64,000 nt of DNA from Pseudomonas syringae CC1557 (GCF_000452705.1 NZ_CP007014.1:1116001-1180000), one strand, 5' to 3'. Positions 1 to 8,511 are shown, counted from the first letter of the stretch. The notes: a model not told the origin generated them from the sequence alone. Translations and numbers: made by a program.

Positions 1-1
1 T

Positions 2-709
2 CCTCTGCGCAAGTTGGTGCTGGTCAAATTGGCGGACAACGCCAGTGATCAGGGCGAGTGCTGGCCGTCGTACCAGCACATCGCAGACCAGTGCGAGATT
101 GGCCGCTCAACGGTCAAGCTGCATGTTCGCGAGCTAGAAAAGGCCGGGTTTTTGCGTCGAGAGTACCGCCGGAAAGGTGAGCTTAATCAGTCCAACCTTT
201 TTCACTTGTCGCTCGATGGTGGGTCATCAGATGCCCTACCGAGTGGGGCACCAGATAACCCACCTGGGGCAGGAGATAACCCAGGGGGTGGGGCAGGAGC
301 TGCCCCCAGAACCAGTCACTCTTATGAACCAGTCAATGAACCTAAACCTGTGTGCAAAACAGGTACGGTGAAAGGGTTTGATCAGTTCTGGAAGCTGTAC
401 CCTCGCAAGGTCGGAAAGGACAAGGCGTTGAAGGCCTGGCAAAAGCTTCAGATGACCGAGGCCCTGTATGACCTGATCGTCGCAGCGCTGGCCAGGCACG
501 TGCTGACACCGGGCTGGGCGAAGGACGACGGCCAGTTTATCCCGCACGCCGCCACCTGGCTCAACGGCAAGCGCTGGGAGGATGAAGTGGAACTGGCCGG
601 CAAGACCGGTTCGGGCTCCCGTCACACCCAGCTCGATCAGGTGGACCACACCGACGGGCTGGAGCTGGACGACAACGGTAACTACCGGATTGCGGGAGAT
701 GGCCAATGA
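2..709 (+). CDS. Phage replication initiator-like HTH protein (5' partial)
   Basis: The frame is open to the window edge and the visible beginning (a KLVLVKLAD-type segment followed by a helix-turn-helix) is the internal N-terminal region of this family, so the true start lies before base 1. Residues from about 15 to 60 form a winged-helix domain (HTH_36 type) typical of O-like replication proteins. A Pro/Gly-rich linker follows, then a second domain with FDQFWKLYPRK, common in phage replication proteins. It overlaps the DnaC-like gene by 4 bp (ATGA), which fits an initiator/loader/helicase operon. Origin binding is inferred, not seen. Confidence 0.8.
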   Translation, partial: PLRKLVLVKLADNASDQGECWPSYQHIADQCEIGRSTVKLHVRELEKAGFLRREYRRKGELNQSNLFHLSLDGGSSDALPSGAPDNPPGAGDNPGGGAGAAPRTSHSYEPVNEPKPVCKTGTVKGFDQFWKLYPRKVGKDKALKAWQKLQMTEALYDLIVAALARHVLTPGWAKDDGQFIPHAATWLNGKRWEDEVELAGKTGSGSRHTQLDQVDHTDGLELDDNGNYRIAGDGQ

Positions 710-1494
710 CCACTCAACCGCGCTACGCCATCGATACCCGCCAGAGCGATTGCTCAACACATGGCCGCTACACTAACGCGCTGGTCGAGCAGTTCGGCGC
801 AGATCCGGTCTGGTACGGCTGCCCTGGCTGCGAGTTCGATAACCGTCACTCGGCTGACATCAGCATCCGAGCTGGCGGCGTGCTGGTCCACACCGAGCGG
901 TTGCTGAACTCACGGCTGCTCGATTCATGCATCCCGGCCCGGTTCCAGCAGGCCACCCTTGAAAACTGGGTTGCTGGGAATGAAGACGCCAAGACGAAGG
1001 TATGGAACGTCGCCACTGGCTTCGTGGAGGCCTTCGCCGAAAACTATCAGGTCGGCCGCTGCGTGATGCTGCTGGGGCAGGTAGGCACCGGCAAGACTCA
1101 TCTTGCCACCGCCATACTGCAGCAGGTCATCCGTTACTTCGGAGCCCAAGGGGTACACGGCCTGTACGTGACTGCCGGTGGCATCATCCGCTGCATCAAG
1201 GACACGTTCGGCTCGCAGATCAAGACCGAATCGCAGGTCTATGCCGATCTGATCGGCCCACACCTGCTGGTGATCGATGAAGTGGGATTGCAGACCGGCA
1301 CGGACTTCGAGCGCCAAGTGCTCTTCGAGGTGATCAACGGGCGGTACGAGCAGCTCAAGCCGACGATTATCGTCAGTAACCTGAGCATCACCGATTTGAA
1401 AGTGAGCATGGGGGATCGCGCGGTGGATCGGCTGCGTGACCGTGGCGGGCTGGTCTGCGTGTTCCGCTGGCCCTCGGCGCGAGGTGCAGCATGA
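706..1494 (+). CDS. DnaC/IstB-like helicase loader ATPase
   Basis: 262 residues. An N-terminal Cys-containing segment (CSTHG, CPGC) is followed by an AAA+ domain with Walker A GQVGTGKTH and Walker B LLVIDEVG, and an arginine-rich end (RAVDRLRDRGG). This is the arrangement of DnaC-type loaders, which place the replicative helicase at the phage origin. Its ATG overlaps the stop of the initiator gene, and its stop overlaps the helicase start, so the three are translationally coupled. Confidence in the ATPase family is high; the loader role comes from context. Confidence 0.88.
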   Translation: MTTQPRYAIDTRQSDCSTHGRYTNALVEQFGADPVWYGCPGCEFDNRHSADISIRAGGVLVHTERLLNSRLLDSCIPARFQQATLENWVAGNEDAKTKVWNVATGFVEAFAENYQVGRCVMLLGQVGTGKTHLATAILQQVIRYFGAQGVHGLYVTAGGIIRCIKDTFGSQIKTESQVYADLIGPHLLVIDEVGLQTGTDFERQVLFEVINGRYEQLKPTIIVSNLSITDLKVSMGDRAVDRLRDRGGLVCVFRWPSARGAA

Positions 1495-2873
1495 GCCGCG
1501 AACTTTACAGCCTTGAGGCCGAGCATGGCCTTCTGGGCGCACTGCTGCTGGACGCTTCACTGTTCGACGCCATCACCGCACGCATCACAACGGCCGACTT
1601 CGCCTATGACGACAACGCTGCGATGTATCAGGCAATCATCGATACACACGCCACCGGCCAGCCTGTCGACGTGGTGACAGTGGGGTTTGCATACCCAGAC
1701 CTCCCGAGCGGGGAGCGAACCCTGGCCTACGCGTCAGAAATCGCCAAGAACATCCCCAGCACGGCCAACTGGGCCGGATATCAACGCATCGTGCTGGAGC
1801 GTTCCGCGCTGCGCAGAGTGGTTGAGGCGGCGGAGGTGATCAAGGATTCGGCCAGTGAAAGCTTGCCAGTCGCTGACATCATCGCGCTGGCTCAGCAGGC
1901 GACGGCGGACTTGCGCGACCTGGGCGCACCCGACCGGAAGGATTACTACAAGTACAGCGAGGTCTTGCCGGGCGTAATCGACGGCATTGACAGTCGGTTC
2001 AACGGAGCAGCGCAGCTCGGACATGAAACCGGGCTCAAGGATCTTGATGATCTGATCCGAGGCCTTCGCAAAAAGAACATGATCGTGATAGCAGGCCTGC
2101 CGGGGTCAGGGAAAACCTCGCTGGGCGTGCAGATCGCTCAGAAAATTGCATGCACTGACAACGGCGTCGGGCTCATCGTCTCGATGGAAATGACGAAAGA
2201 GGAGCTGGTCACGCGTGGTCTCGCATCAGTTGGCGGCATAAGCCTGACCCGCATCGATCAGGGGCACACGCTTCAGGATGACGACTGGCCCCGCCTCACC
2301 AGCGCTGTGAACGTGCTGCAGAACTCTAAGTTGTTCGTCTGCGATGAAGAAGGCATGACCGCCGCCCGCATTCGCTCAACAGCCAGGCAGGTGCAGCGCA
2401 AGGAAGGGCTCAACATTGTGGTGGTGGATTACATCGGCCTGATCGCCGCCGAGGGCGCTGGTCAGAACCGAACGCTCGAGCTGGGCAAGATATCTACGGC
2501 GCTGAAGAACATGGCCAAGGAGCTGGACGTGCCGGTGATCGTCCTGGCGCAGCTCAACCGCGGATCAACCAACCGCACGGACAAAAAGCCACGCCCTAGC
2601 GACCTGCGCGACTCGGGCCAGATCGAGGCCGACGCCGACGTGGTGATTCTCGTTCACCGTGACCCCGACAGCGAGGAAGGCCAGAACGGCGTCACCGAGT
2701 TGATCGTGGGCAAGTGCCGCCACGCCAAAACGGGGTCGTGCATGGTCCAGCAGCAAGGGCAATTTGTCCGTTTCGTGGACTTTGCCGGTAACTCCTACGC
2801 GACGGACGAAGAGGTCGAGATTGGCCGCGCCTTTGCGAACCGTGGGTATCGGGGGAGGGCAGGTAATGAATGA
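1491..2873 (+). CDS. DnaB-like replicative helicase
   Basis: 460 residues, the usual DnaB length. The N-terminal domain begins with SLEAEHGLLGALLLD, the normal DnaB primase-interaction domain. The RecA-like domain carries Walker A GLPGSGKTS, the IVVVDYIGLI Walker B strand, and VIVLAQLNR and LRDSGQIEADADVVILVHR motifs characteristic of the DnaB C-terminal domain. Start ATG overlaps the loader stop by 4 bp. It would unwind DNA at the phage fork together with host primase and polymerase. Confidence 0.93.
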   Translation: MSRELYSLEAEHGLLGALLLDASLFDAITARITTADFAYDDNAAMYQAIIDTHATGQPVDVVTVGFAYPDLPSGERTLAYASEIAKNIPSTANWAGYQRIVLERSALRRVVEAAEVIKDSASESLPVADIIALAQQATADLRDLGAPDRKDYYKYSEVLPGVIDGIDSRFNGAAQLGHETGLKDLDDLIRGLRKKNMIVIAGLPGSGKTSLGVQIAQKIACTDNGVGLIVSMEMTKEELVTRGLASVGGISLTRIDQGHTLQDDDWPRLTSAVNVLQNSKLFVCDEEGMTAARIRSTARQVQRKEGLNIVVVDYIGLIAAEGAGQNRTLELGKISTALKNMAKELDVPVIVLAQLNRGSTNRTDKKPRPSDLRDSGQIEADADVVILVHRDPDSEEGQNGVTELIVGKCRHAKTGSCMVQQQGQFVRFVDFAGNSYATDEEVEIGRAFANRGYRGRAGNE

Positions 2874-4221
2874 CCTGGTGAAGACACTCACTGTGATCAT
2901 GACGGACGCAGAGATCCGTCGGCATGCCTCACGCCTGCACGTGCGTGCGCTGCGCGATGCTCGGCACCCTGAACTGCACTTCCGCTATTCCACCGTCGAC
3001 CGCGCCAAAGGATCCTGGCATGTGGTGGTGCGGGGCAAGTGGGGCAAGGCTGGTAACTATCCCGGCATCAACGCCAAACTGATGCAGTCCACGCTGGCGA
3101 GCATCCTCGCACGCCGATCTGCGGACCCGGCGGCAAACTCAGTCACAACCAGCTGGGCCACGGTCGGCGACGTGCTGACCTGGTACACCGACCGCATGAG
3201 CCGCGACCGGGGGTTGTCAGTCAAGCGCAAGGCCAGCGCCCAGTCTGCGCTGCGCCGCCATCTGGTGCCCCGGCTCCAGGATGTGGAGCTTGAAGCCCTG
3301 ACCAGCCCTACGCTGGACAGGCTGTTGATGTGGCCCATGCAGGAGCGGTACGAGTTGTCTTTCGTGCGCTCGGTGTACGGCGTGCTGGCCGTGGCTTTCC
3401 GCCAGGCGACCCGGCTGGCGCTTCTGGACACCAATCCGATGGCCAGCTTCAAGTACACCGACTTCGTACAGACGCGAATCCGGCCCAAGGCTGCCCGACT
3501 GCGCAGTGATGATCTGCCGCCTTTGCTGCTGGACCTGGCTGAACGTATCGACCGGGCACCACTGGAATCTATGCTCGCGCTGATGATGCTGTGCCACGGA
3601 ACCCGCCTGGGTGAGACGCGGTTGGCCCGCTGGAAAAACGTGAACCTCGCGACCCGGCAGTGGTTCATCCCGGCGGCAGACACCAAGACCAAGGCGGAGC
3701 ACACGCTGCCACTGACACCGCAGGCGTGCGCGCTGATCGAGCGTTACCGGAGGCTGCAACAAACCAGCGGGTATCAGGGGCCATTTCTGTTCCCTGGGCG
3801 CTCCGGTGCAGCGATCAGCGCAACGTTGGCCAGCACCCTGTTCACGGGCTTGGCCAAGGGCGAATGGTCCAGCCACGACTTGCGCAAGGTGGCCCGTACA
3901 GCGTGGGCCGATCTGGGCGTTGACTACATGGTCGGTGAGATGTTGCTCAACCACGCCATGAAGGATCTGGACGCGACTTACATCCATACCGCCGCCGAGG
4001 GCCTGAAACGCCAGGCGCTGGAGGCGTGGCACAACTACCTCGAACAGCACGGGCTGACCCCTTTGCTGGGTGAGACATATGCAGGACACGAAAACATGAA
4101 ACCTACCCCGCAGGCCATGGATATTAAGGCGTTCAGCGATTCTCAGTATCCATCCCAAGGGAGGAAGCATAACGAAAAAGCAACCTCCCACACCCCAATC
4201 GGAGGAGGCGGCGATGAGTAA
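2866..4221 (+). CDS. Internal tyrosine recombinase (phage integrase family)
   Basis: 451 residues from the ATG at 2866, which has a strong GGGGGAGGG Shine-Dalgarno; the longer frame from 2764 lies inside the helicase gene and is not needed. An N-terminal SAM-like core-binding domain precedes a catalytic domain with HGTRLGE (Arg), a TKTKAEH lysine hairpin, SSHDLRK (His-x-x-Arg), LLNHA and a tyrosine in DATYIH, so the catalytic set looks complete. It overlaps helicase and downstream genes by 8 bp each, so it is expressed with replication genes rather than with the att-adjacent integrase at 33.2 kb. It may act in dimer or junction resolution; that is inference. Confidence 0.85.
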   Translation: MNDLVKTLTVIMTDAEIRRHASRLHVRALRDARHPELHFRYSTVDRAKGSWHVVVRGKWGKAGNYPGINAKLMQSTLASILARRSADPAANSVTTSWATVGDVLTWYTDRMSRDRGLSVKRKASAQSALRRHLVPRLQDVELEALTSPTLDRLLMWPMQERYELSFVRSVYGVLAVAFRQATRLALLDTNPMASFKYTDFVQTRIRPKAARLRSDDLPPLLLDLAERIDRAPLESMLALMMLCHGTRLGETRLARWKNVNLATRQWFIPAADTKTKAEHTLPLTPQACALIERYRRLQQTSGYQGPFLFPGRSGAAISATLASTLFTGLAKGEWSSHDLRKVARTAWADLGVDYMVGEMLLNHAMKDLDATYIHTAAEGLKRQALEAWHNYLEQHGLTPLLGETYAGHENMKPTPQAMDIKAFSDSQYPSQGRKHNEKATSHTPIGGGGDE

Positions 4222-4825
4222 GCTCGCGATAGCAGCACCCCGCAGAATGCTGGCGGACTTCTCCCCAGCCGTTTATCAGAGCGTCATGTCGGCAATCGTT
4301 CGCGTCCTGGCGACTGACAACATCGACAATAGTGCCAAGCAGAGCTGGCAGAAGCTCATCGACTCCGGCGGGAGAACGGGCGGTTCAAGGGCTCTGCTGT
4401 CAGCACGTGACCAGTTCGATTACGACTGCTGCCTGCACGCTCTGCTGCACCGGGAGTTGAGCAAGGCCCACTGGGATCTGCTGGTGGGCAAGTTCTCTAC
4501 CAGCAAGGGCAACCGCGTCGGTGCGATATCCAGGACGGTCTATCGCATCAACTCGCCAGCGCCGGCCCTGTTCGTCTACAAGGCCACCACTGTGTGGTTT
4601 ATCCCCAAGATGAAGGGCGTACAGGGCAAGCGATCCAGTGACGTCGCAATTCTCCCAGCAGAGTTTTACGACATGAACACATGGGACACGGAGGCCAGGC
4701 CAGCATCGACACGGGGCCGCTGGAGGCTTGGGATTCACAAGTGTCTGGAGGCGATGCAGGAGGGTGCGGTGGTGCATGTAACGGAGATTCTGGATCGCGA
4801 ACAGCTGTTGTGTGATGGAGCTTGA
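4214..4825 (+). CDS. Uncharacterised phage protein, possible late regulator
   Basis: 203 residues, ATG at 4214 with a GGAGGAGG ribosome site inside the end of the recombinase gene. No enzyme motif was recognised. It has a helical centre (about residues 50-100, QFDYDCCLHALLHRELSKAHWDL) and a basic segment after it. The position, last gene of the early operon just before a terminator and the late genes, is where lambdoid phages place antiterminator Q, so a Q-like role is possible but rests on position alone. Confidence 0.7.
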   Translation: MSKLAIAAPRRMLADFSPAVYQSVMSAIVRVLATDNIDNSAKQSWQKLIDSGGRTGGSRALLSARDQFDYDCCLHALLHRELSKAHWDLLVGKFSTSKGNRVGAISRTVYRINSPAPALFVYKATTVWFIPKMKGVQGKRSSDVAILPAEFYDMNTWDTEARPASTRGRWRLGIHKCLEAMQEGAVVHVTEILDREQLLCDGA

Positions 4826-4893
4826 CAACCATGGGCAAATGGTTGAAATTGCCGCCCATCATATGATCTCTGCGCGCTAACGGGATCGAATCG

Positions 4894-4923
4894 AAAAAGC
4901 CCGGCCATTGTGTCGGGCTTTTT
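4894..4923 (+). terminator. Intrinsic terminator ending the early operon
   Basis: An AAAAAGCCCG arm and a CGGGCTTTTT arm flank a short loop, giving a GC stem with a T run. It lies about 70 bp after the 203-residue gene and just before the ClpP-like gene. Confidence 0.85.
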
Positions 4924-4956
4924 GCTAGCTTTGAGTGTAAAGATAGCAAATCGACA

Positions 4957-5667
4957 TTGCGACATGTCTTGTCAGTGAGTAATATCGCCGACCCACGATT
5001 TAAGGCGATGCTCAGTATGGATGGCGGAGTGGTTACGGCGGTCAAGGCTGCAAACGAGGATTTGCTTGAACGCACTGTGATCGAACTCAAGAGCATTGTC
5101 AGTGTCGAAACCGTTACGCCCTTGATTGATGCGCTCAACGCGGCAGTCGAAGGCGACATGATTGAGCTTCACATTCGGCACAATGGTGGTGGTGATGTTG
5201 ATGTCCTGTTCGCACTGATATCAGCGATTGTTCACACCAAGGCTCAAGTCGAGATCACCATCGGCCGATACATCATGAGTGCGGCGGCCACCTTGTGGCT
5301 TTGGTTTTGGCTATGGCGCGCCCCTCACGTCAAGTCGTTGATGCCGCTGAAGCCAGCGATTCTGATGTATCACCGCCCGCGCAGGTCGTACGGAGAAGAT
5401 TATTATTGCTTTGCCGAAAGCCTGAGTAATAGTGACCAAACAAAATCTTCACTTGTGCAAAAAGTGAAAATATTTGACGATCTCTTCGATGCGATGATGG
5501 ATCGACTAGGCTGGAGTCAGATCGCCGATCCATTTTTGATGGTAGGTGAGGTTTCGTACCAGCACTATTTGCAGCACATGAAAGAGGCATATTACGGGAA
5601 CAAAGACTGTGTCATTCCCGTTTTTCCCGACCAAGGAGCAACAGATGAAGACCTTCGCACTGAGTAA
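4957..5667 (+). CDS. ClpP/SDH-fold serine peptidase-like protein
   Basis: Up to 236 residues from a TTG at 4957. The start is uncertain because GTG 4975 and ATG 5008 are also possible and none has a good ribosome site. The centre has NGGGDVDVLFALI (ClpP oxyanion-type GG turn), GRYIMSAAATL with the candidate nucleophile Ser108, and ILMYHRP with candidate His139, matching the spacing of ClpP Ser and His. There is a hydrophobic WLWFWLW stretch after the serine. It is far from the head genes, so it is not a prohead protease. It shares an operon with a 57-residue protein between two terminators, a moron-like layout. Substrate unknown. Confidence 0.72.
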   Translation: MRHVLSVSNIADPRFKAMLSMDGGVVTAVKAANEDLLERTVIELKSIVSVETVTPLIDALNAAVEGDMIELHIRHNGGGDVDVLFALISAIVHTKAQVEITIGRYIMSAAATLWLWFWLWRAPHVKSLMPLKPAILMYHRPRRSYGEDYYCFAESLSNSDQTKSSLVQKVKIFDDLFDAMMDRLGWSQIADPFLMVGEVSYQHYLQHMKEAYYGNKDCVIPVFPDQGATDEDLRTE

Positions 5668-5818
5668 CAAAGCGTTCAACAGCGGCCAGGACATCAAGCC
5701 AGATCTTGGAGTTTCGTTGGAGCAACTGCGCCGTTACAAAGAAGCCGACGAAAGCCTGCAGGCTGCCTGCTTCAGTCGCGGAATCGAAACTCCTCGGTTG
5801 GTAGCTAAGGCTAAGTAA
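5645..5818 (+). CDS. Small protein of unknown function, coupled to the ClpP-like gene
   Basis: 57 residues from ATG 5645, which follows AAGGAG at good spacing; the start lies 23 bp inside the end of the ClpP-like gene, so translation is coupled. Charged and helical (SLEQLRRYKEADESLQAAC), no membrane segment and no known motif. It could be a partner, substrate or regulator of the peptidase, but that is only inferred from coupling. Confidence 0.65.
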   Translation: MKTFALSNKAFNSGQDIKPDLGVSLEQLRRYKEADESLQAACFSRGIETPRLVAKAK

Positions 5819-5822
5819 TAGC

Positions 5823-5872
5823 TTTAGGCGAAAAAAGCCCGGCAATCAAATCCGGGCTTTTTTTCGCCTAAA
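5823..5872. terminator. Strong bidirectional intrinsic terminator
   Basis: Near-perfect long hairpin: the left arm 5823-5842 (TTTAGGCGAAAAAAGCCCGG) pairs with the right arm 5852-5872 across a 9-base loop, with T runs on both strands. It closes the ClpP-like unit. Confidence 0.92.
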
Positions 5873-5970
5873 ATTTGTCCCGCTTTCAGTGCTGGCGGAC
5901 TGATTCAAAGACATCACACCCATTTCAAGGCTTGCCACATCGGCGGGCCTTTTTCATTTCTGGAGTAATG

Positions 5971-6342
5971 ATGGACCCAACCGACCTTGGCCCAGGCACA
6001 GCTACCTGGCTGGGCGGAACGGGCACTATCCTGCTGGGTGGCTTCCTGTGGTTGAGGAAATTCCTCTCCAGGGATGCGACCGACCGCGCCATGGACAACG
6101 CCGACATAGGCACCGTCCGCAGGCTGAACGAACTACTCGACTCGGAACGCCTTGCGCGCAAAGAAGCCGAGGCCCGAGCCGACCAGTTCGCCAAAGAACG
6201 TAACGAGCTGGCTGCCGCTGTTGGCCGTATGGAAGGGAAGATTGAAGCCCTGACTAGTCATATCGTCCAGCTCACCGACAAGGTCACCACGCAAAGCGCG
6301 GAGATCGCCCGGCTGCGTGCTCAGCTCGGAGGTATCAACTGA
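5971..6342 (+). CDS. Membrane-anchored coiled-coil phage protein (possible holin component)
   Basis: 123 residues from ATG 5971, chosen over 5968 because GGAG then sits 5 bases upstream. One membrane segment (about residues 10-28, TWLGGTGTILLGGFLWL), then a long charged heptad-like coiled coil to the end. It overlaps the next membrane gene by one base (TGATG). The endolysin at 29.2 kb lacks a signal peptide and no holin sits beside it, and many Pseudomonas lambdoid phages put the holin before the HNH/terminase genes, so this pair is the best holin candidate. Not proven. Confidence 0.75.
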   Translation: MDPTDLGPGTATWLGGTGTILLGGFLWLRKFLSRDATDRAMDNADIGTVRRLNELLDSERLARKEAEARADQFAKERNELAAAVGRMEGKIEALTSHIVQLTDKVTTQSAEIARLRAQLGGIN

Positions 6343-6701
6343 TGGAAAGATGCGTAAGAGACTTCATCGCCCGGCGCTGGTGGCGTGGCCTGGAAGTGTG
6401 GGTCATTGCCTCGCTGCTGGTGACTGGCTCGTTCGCGCTGGGCTTCGGTGCGTCGCAGTGGTCCCTCGCCAGCTGGTACAGCACACAGGTCACTGAGGTG
6501 CGCCGCGGTTACGACGAGGCAACCAAGCAACGCGACATGCGCCTGAACAAGCTGGCCAACACTGCGACCGAGGCAGCCGAAAAGGTTGAAGGTGCTGCAG
6601 CAAAGGCAGAAGCCGCAGCGGGTACGGCGACAGAAGCCGCCAAGACTGCTGGTACTGCCGCCGACAAGGTCAACGAGGTTCTGGAGCGGCAGACGCCGTG
6701 A
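6342..6701 (+). CDS. Small membrane protein with Ala-rich helical tail
   Basis: 119 residues. A basic start (MERCVRDFIARRWWR) leads into one membrane segment (about residues 17-37), followed by an Ala/Glu/Lys-rich helix of about 70 residues. Start overlaps the stop of the preceding membrane protein. The pair could form a holin/antiholin or another envelope complex; no sequence family was recognised with confidence. Confidence 0.72.
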   Translation: MERCVRDFIARRWWRGLEVWVIASLLVTGSFALGFGASQWSLASWYSTQVTEVRRGYDEATKQRDMRLNKLANTATEAAEKVEGAAAKAEAAAGTATEAAKTAGTAADKVNEVLERQTP

Positions 6702-6746
6702 CGCACCACATATTCAAACACTGCCATTTCGTGGCGCGGAGAAAGC

Positions 6747-6797
6747 ATGAGTGAGCAAAAACTAATCGATTTGCTGCTCGATGATGGGGAAGGGTAG
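6747..6797 (+). CDS. Possible 16-residue micro-ORF
   Basis: An ATG with GGAG five bases upstream opens a 16-codon frame (MSEQKLIDLLLDDGEG). It could be a real small gene or the remnant of a longer one cut by the minus-strand gene that follows. Supported only by the ribosome site. Confidence 0.25.
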   Translation: MSEQKLIDLLLDDGEG

Positions 6798-6828
6798 GCG
6801 TGCCGCAGGTAAATGCGGCGCGGATTAC

Positions 6829-7158
6829 TTAAGTTCTGAAAGGCGCTACTTCTCCAGGCATAGCTGGGAACCACAGCCAGTCTCCCTCCTGCAATGGATT
6901 GTTGAAGTTGCGCTTCACCTCGAATACGCGATCATCCCCGTTGCTGCCGGTTACGGACAGGACATGCGCTGATTGCCAGCCCTTGAATGGCTCGGTCTTC
7001 AGGCCAAGCCATCCTGCGCGCAGCACCGCGGCGCTGGTGTTGTCTGCACCGGTATAAATGGTTCGTTCCCCTGGGTTAAAGGTGAATGGGATACCGATCA
7101 ATCTGATCGGATCATCATCAGATGTGTAAACCTCAATATCTGCGGTACTTAATTCCAC
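6829..7158 (-). CDS. Uncharacterised protein on the opposite strand to the late genes
   Basis: 109 residues. The start is a GTG at 7158 preceded at good distance by AAGGAG on the minus strand. Composition is that of a soluble beta-rich protein (IEVYTSDDDPIRLIGIPFTF, GDWLWFP); no membrane segment or motif recognised. It is alone and opposite to all flanking late genes, which points to separate expression, possibly in the lysogen. Confidence 0.7.
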   Translation of the reverse strand: MELSTADIEVYTSDDDPIRLIGIPFTFNPGERTIYTGADNTSAAVLRAGWLGLKTEPFKGWQSAHVLSVTGSNGDDRVFEVKRNFNNPLQEGDWLWFPAMPGEVAPFRT

Positions 7159-7246
7159 ATTGCTGCTCCTTGCGTTTGGTTGACCGTCACTGATACCGGC
7201 AACCAGCCACTATTTCAATCATCCTTTCGAATTACTGAGGTAGCTC

Positions 7247-7507
7247 ATGACGGACGCTAATACATTGACTGCGGGCACTGCGTCCAAGGTCGAGGCGATA
7301 CAAGGGTTCGCCAGTGGCTTCATGCTCGATCCTTTGGAGCAGGCCATTGAGTCGACTGTTCGGATGCTGCGTGATGAGCATCAGCAGATGAAGGATGTGG
7401 ACGCCGAGCAGGACACGTCATTGAGTGATCGGCTGGGCTCACACCTCGACGCATTGCTGGTTATCCAGATTCAGCGAGTGTCCGTCGACGTCGCTGCTGC
7501 CGCCTAA
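7247..7507 (+). CDS. Small phage protein of unknown function
   Basis: 86 residues from ATG 7247 with GAGG upstream. Mostly helical and acidic (LEQAIESTVRMLRDEHQQMKDV), no membrane segment. It lies directly before the HNH nuclease gene, a spot where terminase-associated phages often carry small unassigned genes. Confidence 0.65.
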   Translation: MTDANTLTAGTASKVEAIQGFASGFMLDPLEQAIESTVRMLRDEHQQMKDVDAEQDTSLSDRLGSHLDALLVIQIQRVSVDVAAAA

Positions 7508-7512
7508 GCATC

Positions 7513-7827
7513 ATGGCGACCAACTCACCCTGGCATCACCTATACAAAACCAAGCGATGGTATCGGTTGCGGTGGTATCAGCTACAGGCCGAGCCAACGT
7601 GTCGGTTCTGTCGTGCGCTGGGTACGGTCGAGGCAGCCAACACTGTCGACCACGTCAAGCCTCATAAGGGCGACGAGGTTCTGTTCTTCGATCCGACCAA
7701 TCTTCAAAGCCTATGTAAGACGTGCCACGACGGTGCCAAGCAGAGGCAGGAGAGGACAGGCATCCTGCCAGGGCACGACGTGTCAGGCATTCCGGTTGAC
7801 CCCAACCACCACTGGAACCGTGGATGA
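7513..7827 (+). CDS. HNH endonuclease, packaging-associated
   Basis: 104 residues. The zinc pair CRFC and CKTC brackets the HNH core VDHVKPHKGD and the NLQSLCKTCHD motif, giving a complete beta-beta-alpha-metal site. HK97-type phages commonly carry such an HNH protein next to the terminase, where it assists cos cleavage (known for the family). The start is only 5 bp after the previous gene. Confidence 0.92.
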   Translation: MATNSPWHHLYKTKRWYRLRWYQLQAEPTCRFCRALGTVEAANTVDHVKPHKGDEVLFFDPTNLQSLCKTCHDGAKQRQERTGILPGHDVSGIPVDPNHHWNRG

Positions 7828-8034
7828 ACGCATCGGCACCGGGTTGACCTCATAGGCTGTCTCAATCGTCGAGATGCGCCATTGATAGAGTAGGTCGATC
7901 GAAAAATCGAAATCTATAGAGGGGGAGGTCAAATAATAGGAATTCTTATTTGATAGGACCGCCCTCGACCCTCTCCTTCATCCCTAACCCGGAAAACGCC
8001 GCCAAAACACAACGCGGCAACATTGAGAAATTCT
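7828..8034. other. Noncoding segment with AT-rich palindrome; candidate cos/packaging region
   Basis: No credible gene. It contains a perfect inverted repeat TCAAATAA (7929-7936) and TTATTTGA (7946-7953) around GAATTC, and an upstream AT-rich tract with repeated ATCGAAA blocks (about 7899-7915), both unusual in this GC-rich phage. The position between HNH and terminase genes is where HK97-type cos sites lie. Function is inferred. Confidence 0.4.
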
Positions 8035-8511
8035 ATGACAGTCAAGCGCAACCGCTCCGATAGCGGCACATCGGCGGTTGCTGCTATGCAGGCCGCTGCT
8101 GCTGGTGCACTCAAGCCGCCACGTTTCGTCAACATCCGACCCGCCGACAAACCTTTTTGGAGTTCCATTGTGCGCGCGCGCACGCGAGATAGCTGGACCG
8201 ACTCCGATTTGGTGCTGGCCGGGAACCTGGCTCGATGCCTCTCCGACATCGAACGGCTTCAAAAAGAGATCGATATCGAGGGTGATGTCCTGAAGAACGA
8301 CCGCGGAACCCCGGTGATCAACCCAAAACACAGCCTGCTGGAGACCTTGAGCCGTCGTGCCGTGGCTTTGAGCCGCACGCTTCAGGTCCATGCCCAGGCC
8401 ACACAGGGGGATTCACGGGACCAAGGCAAGAAGGCGACCAAGCAACGTGCCGCCGAAAAGGTCCTCGCCGAGCAGGATGACGACGATTTGATCCCAAGGG
8501 CGATGCACTGA
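8035..8511 (+). CDS. Terminase small subunit
   Basis: 158 residues from ATG 8035; an alternative TTG at 8023 adds four residues, and neither has a strong ribosome site. An N-terminal Ala-rich segment precedes helical blocks (FWSSIVRARTRDSWTDSDLVLAGNLARCL) and the PVINPKHSLLETLSRRAVALSRTL motif found in this terminase family. It recognises phage DNA for packaging; its stop overlaps the large-subunit start. Confidence 0.82.
   Translation: MTVKRNRSDSGTSAVAAMQAAAAGALKPPRFVNIRPADKPFWSSIVRARTRDSWTDSDLVLAGNLARCLSDIERLQKEIDIEGDVLKNDRGTPVINPKHSLLETLSRRAVALSRTLQVHAQATQGDSRDQGKKATKQRAAEKVLAEQDDDDLIPRAMH

Noticed and set aside
3217..4191. 324-residue minus-strand frame opposite the internal recombinase
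   Set aside because: Shadow of a gene with intact catalytic residues on the other strand.
6747..6780. EQKLID peptide resembling a c-Myc epitope tag
   Set aside because: Only six residues match, the rest differs, and the context is natural phage DNA; a chance resemblance.
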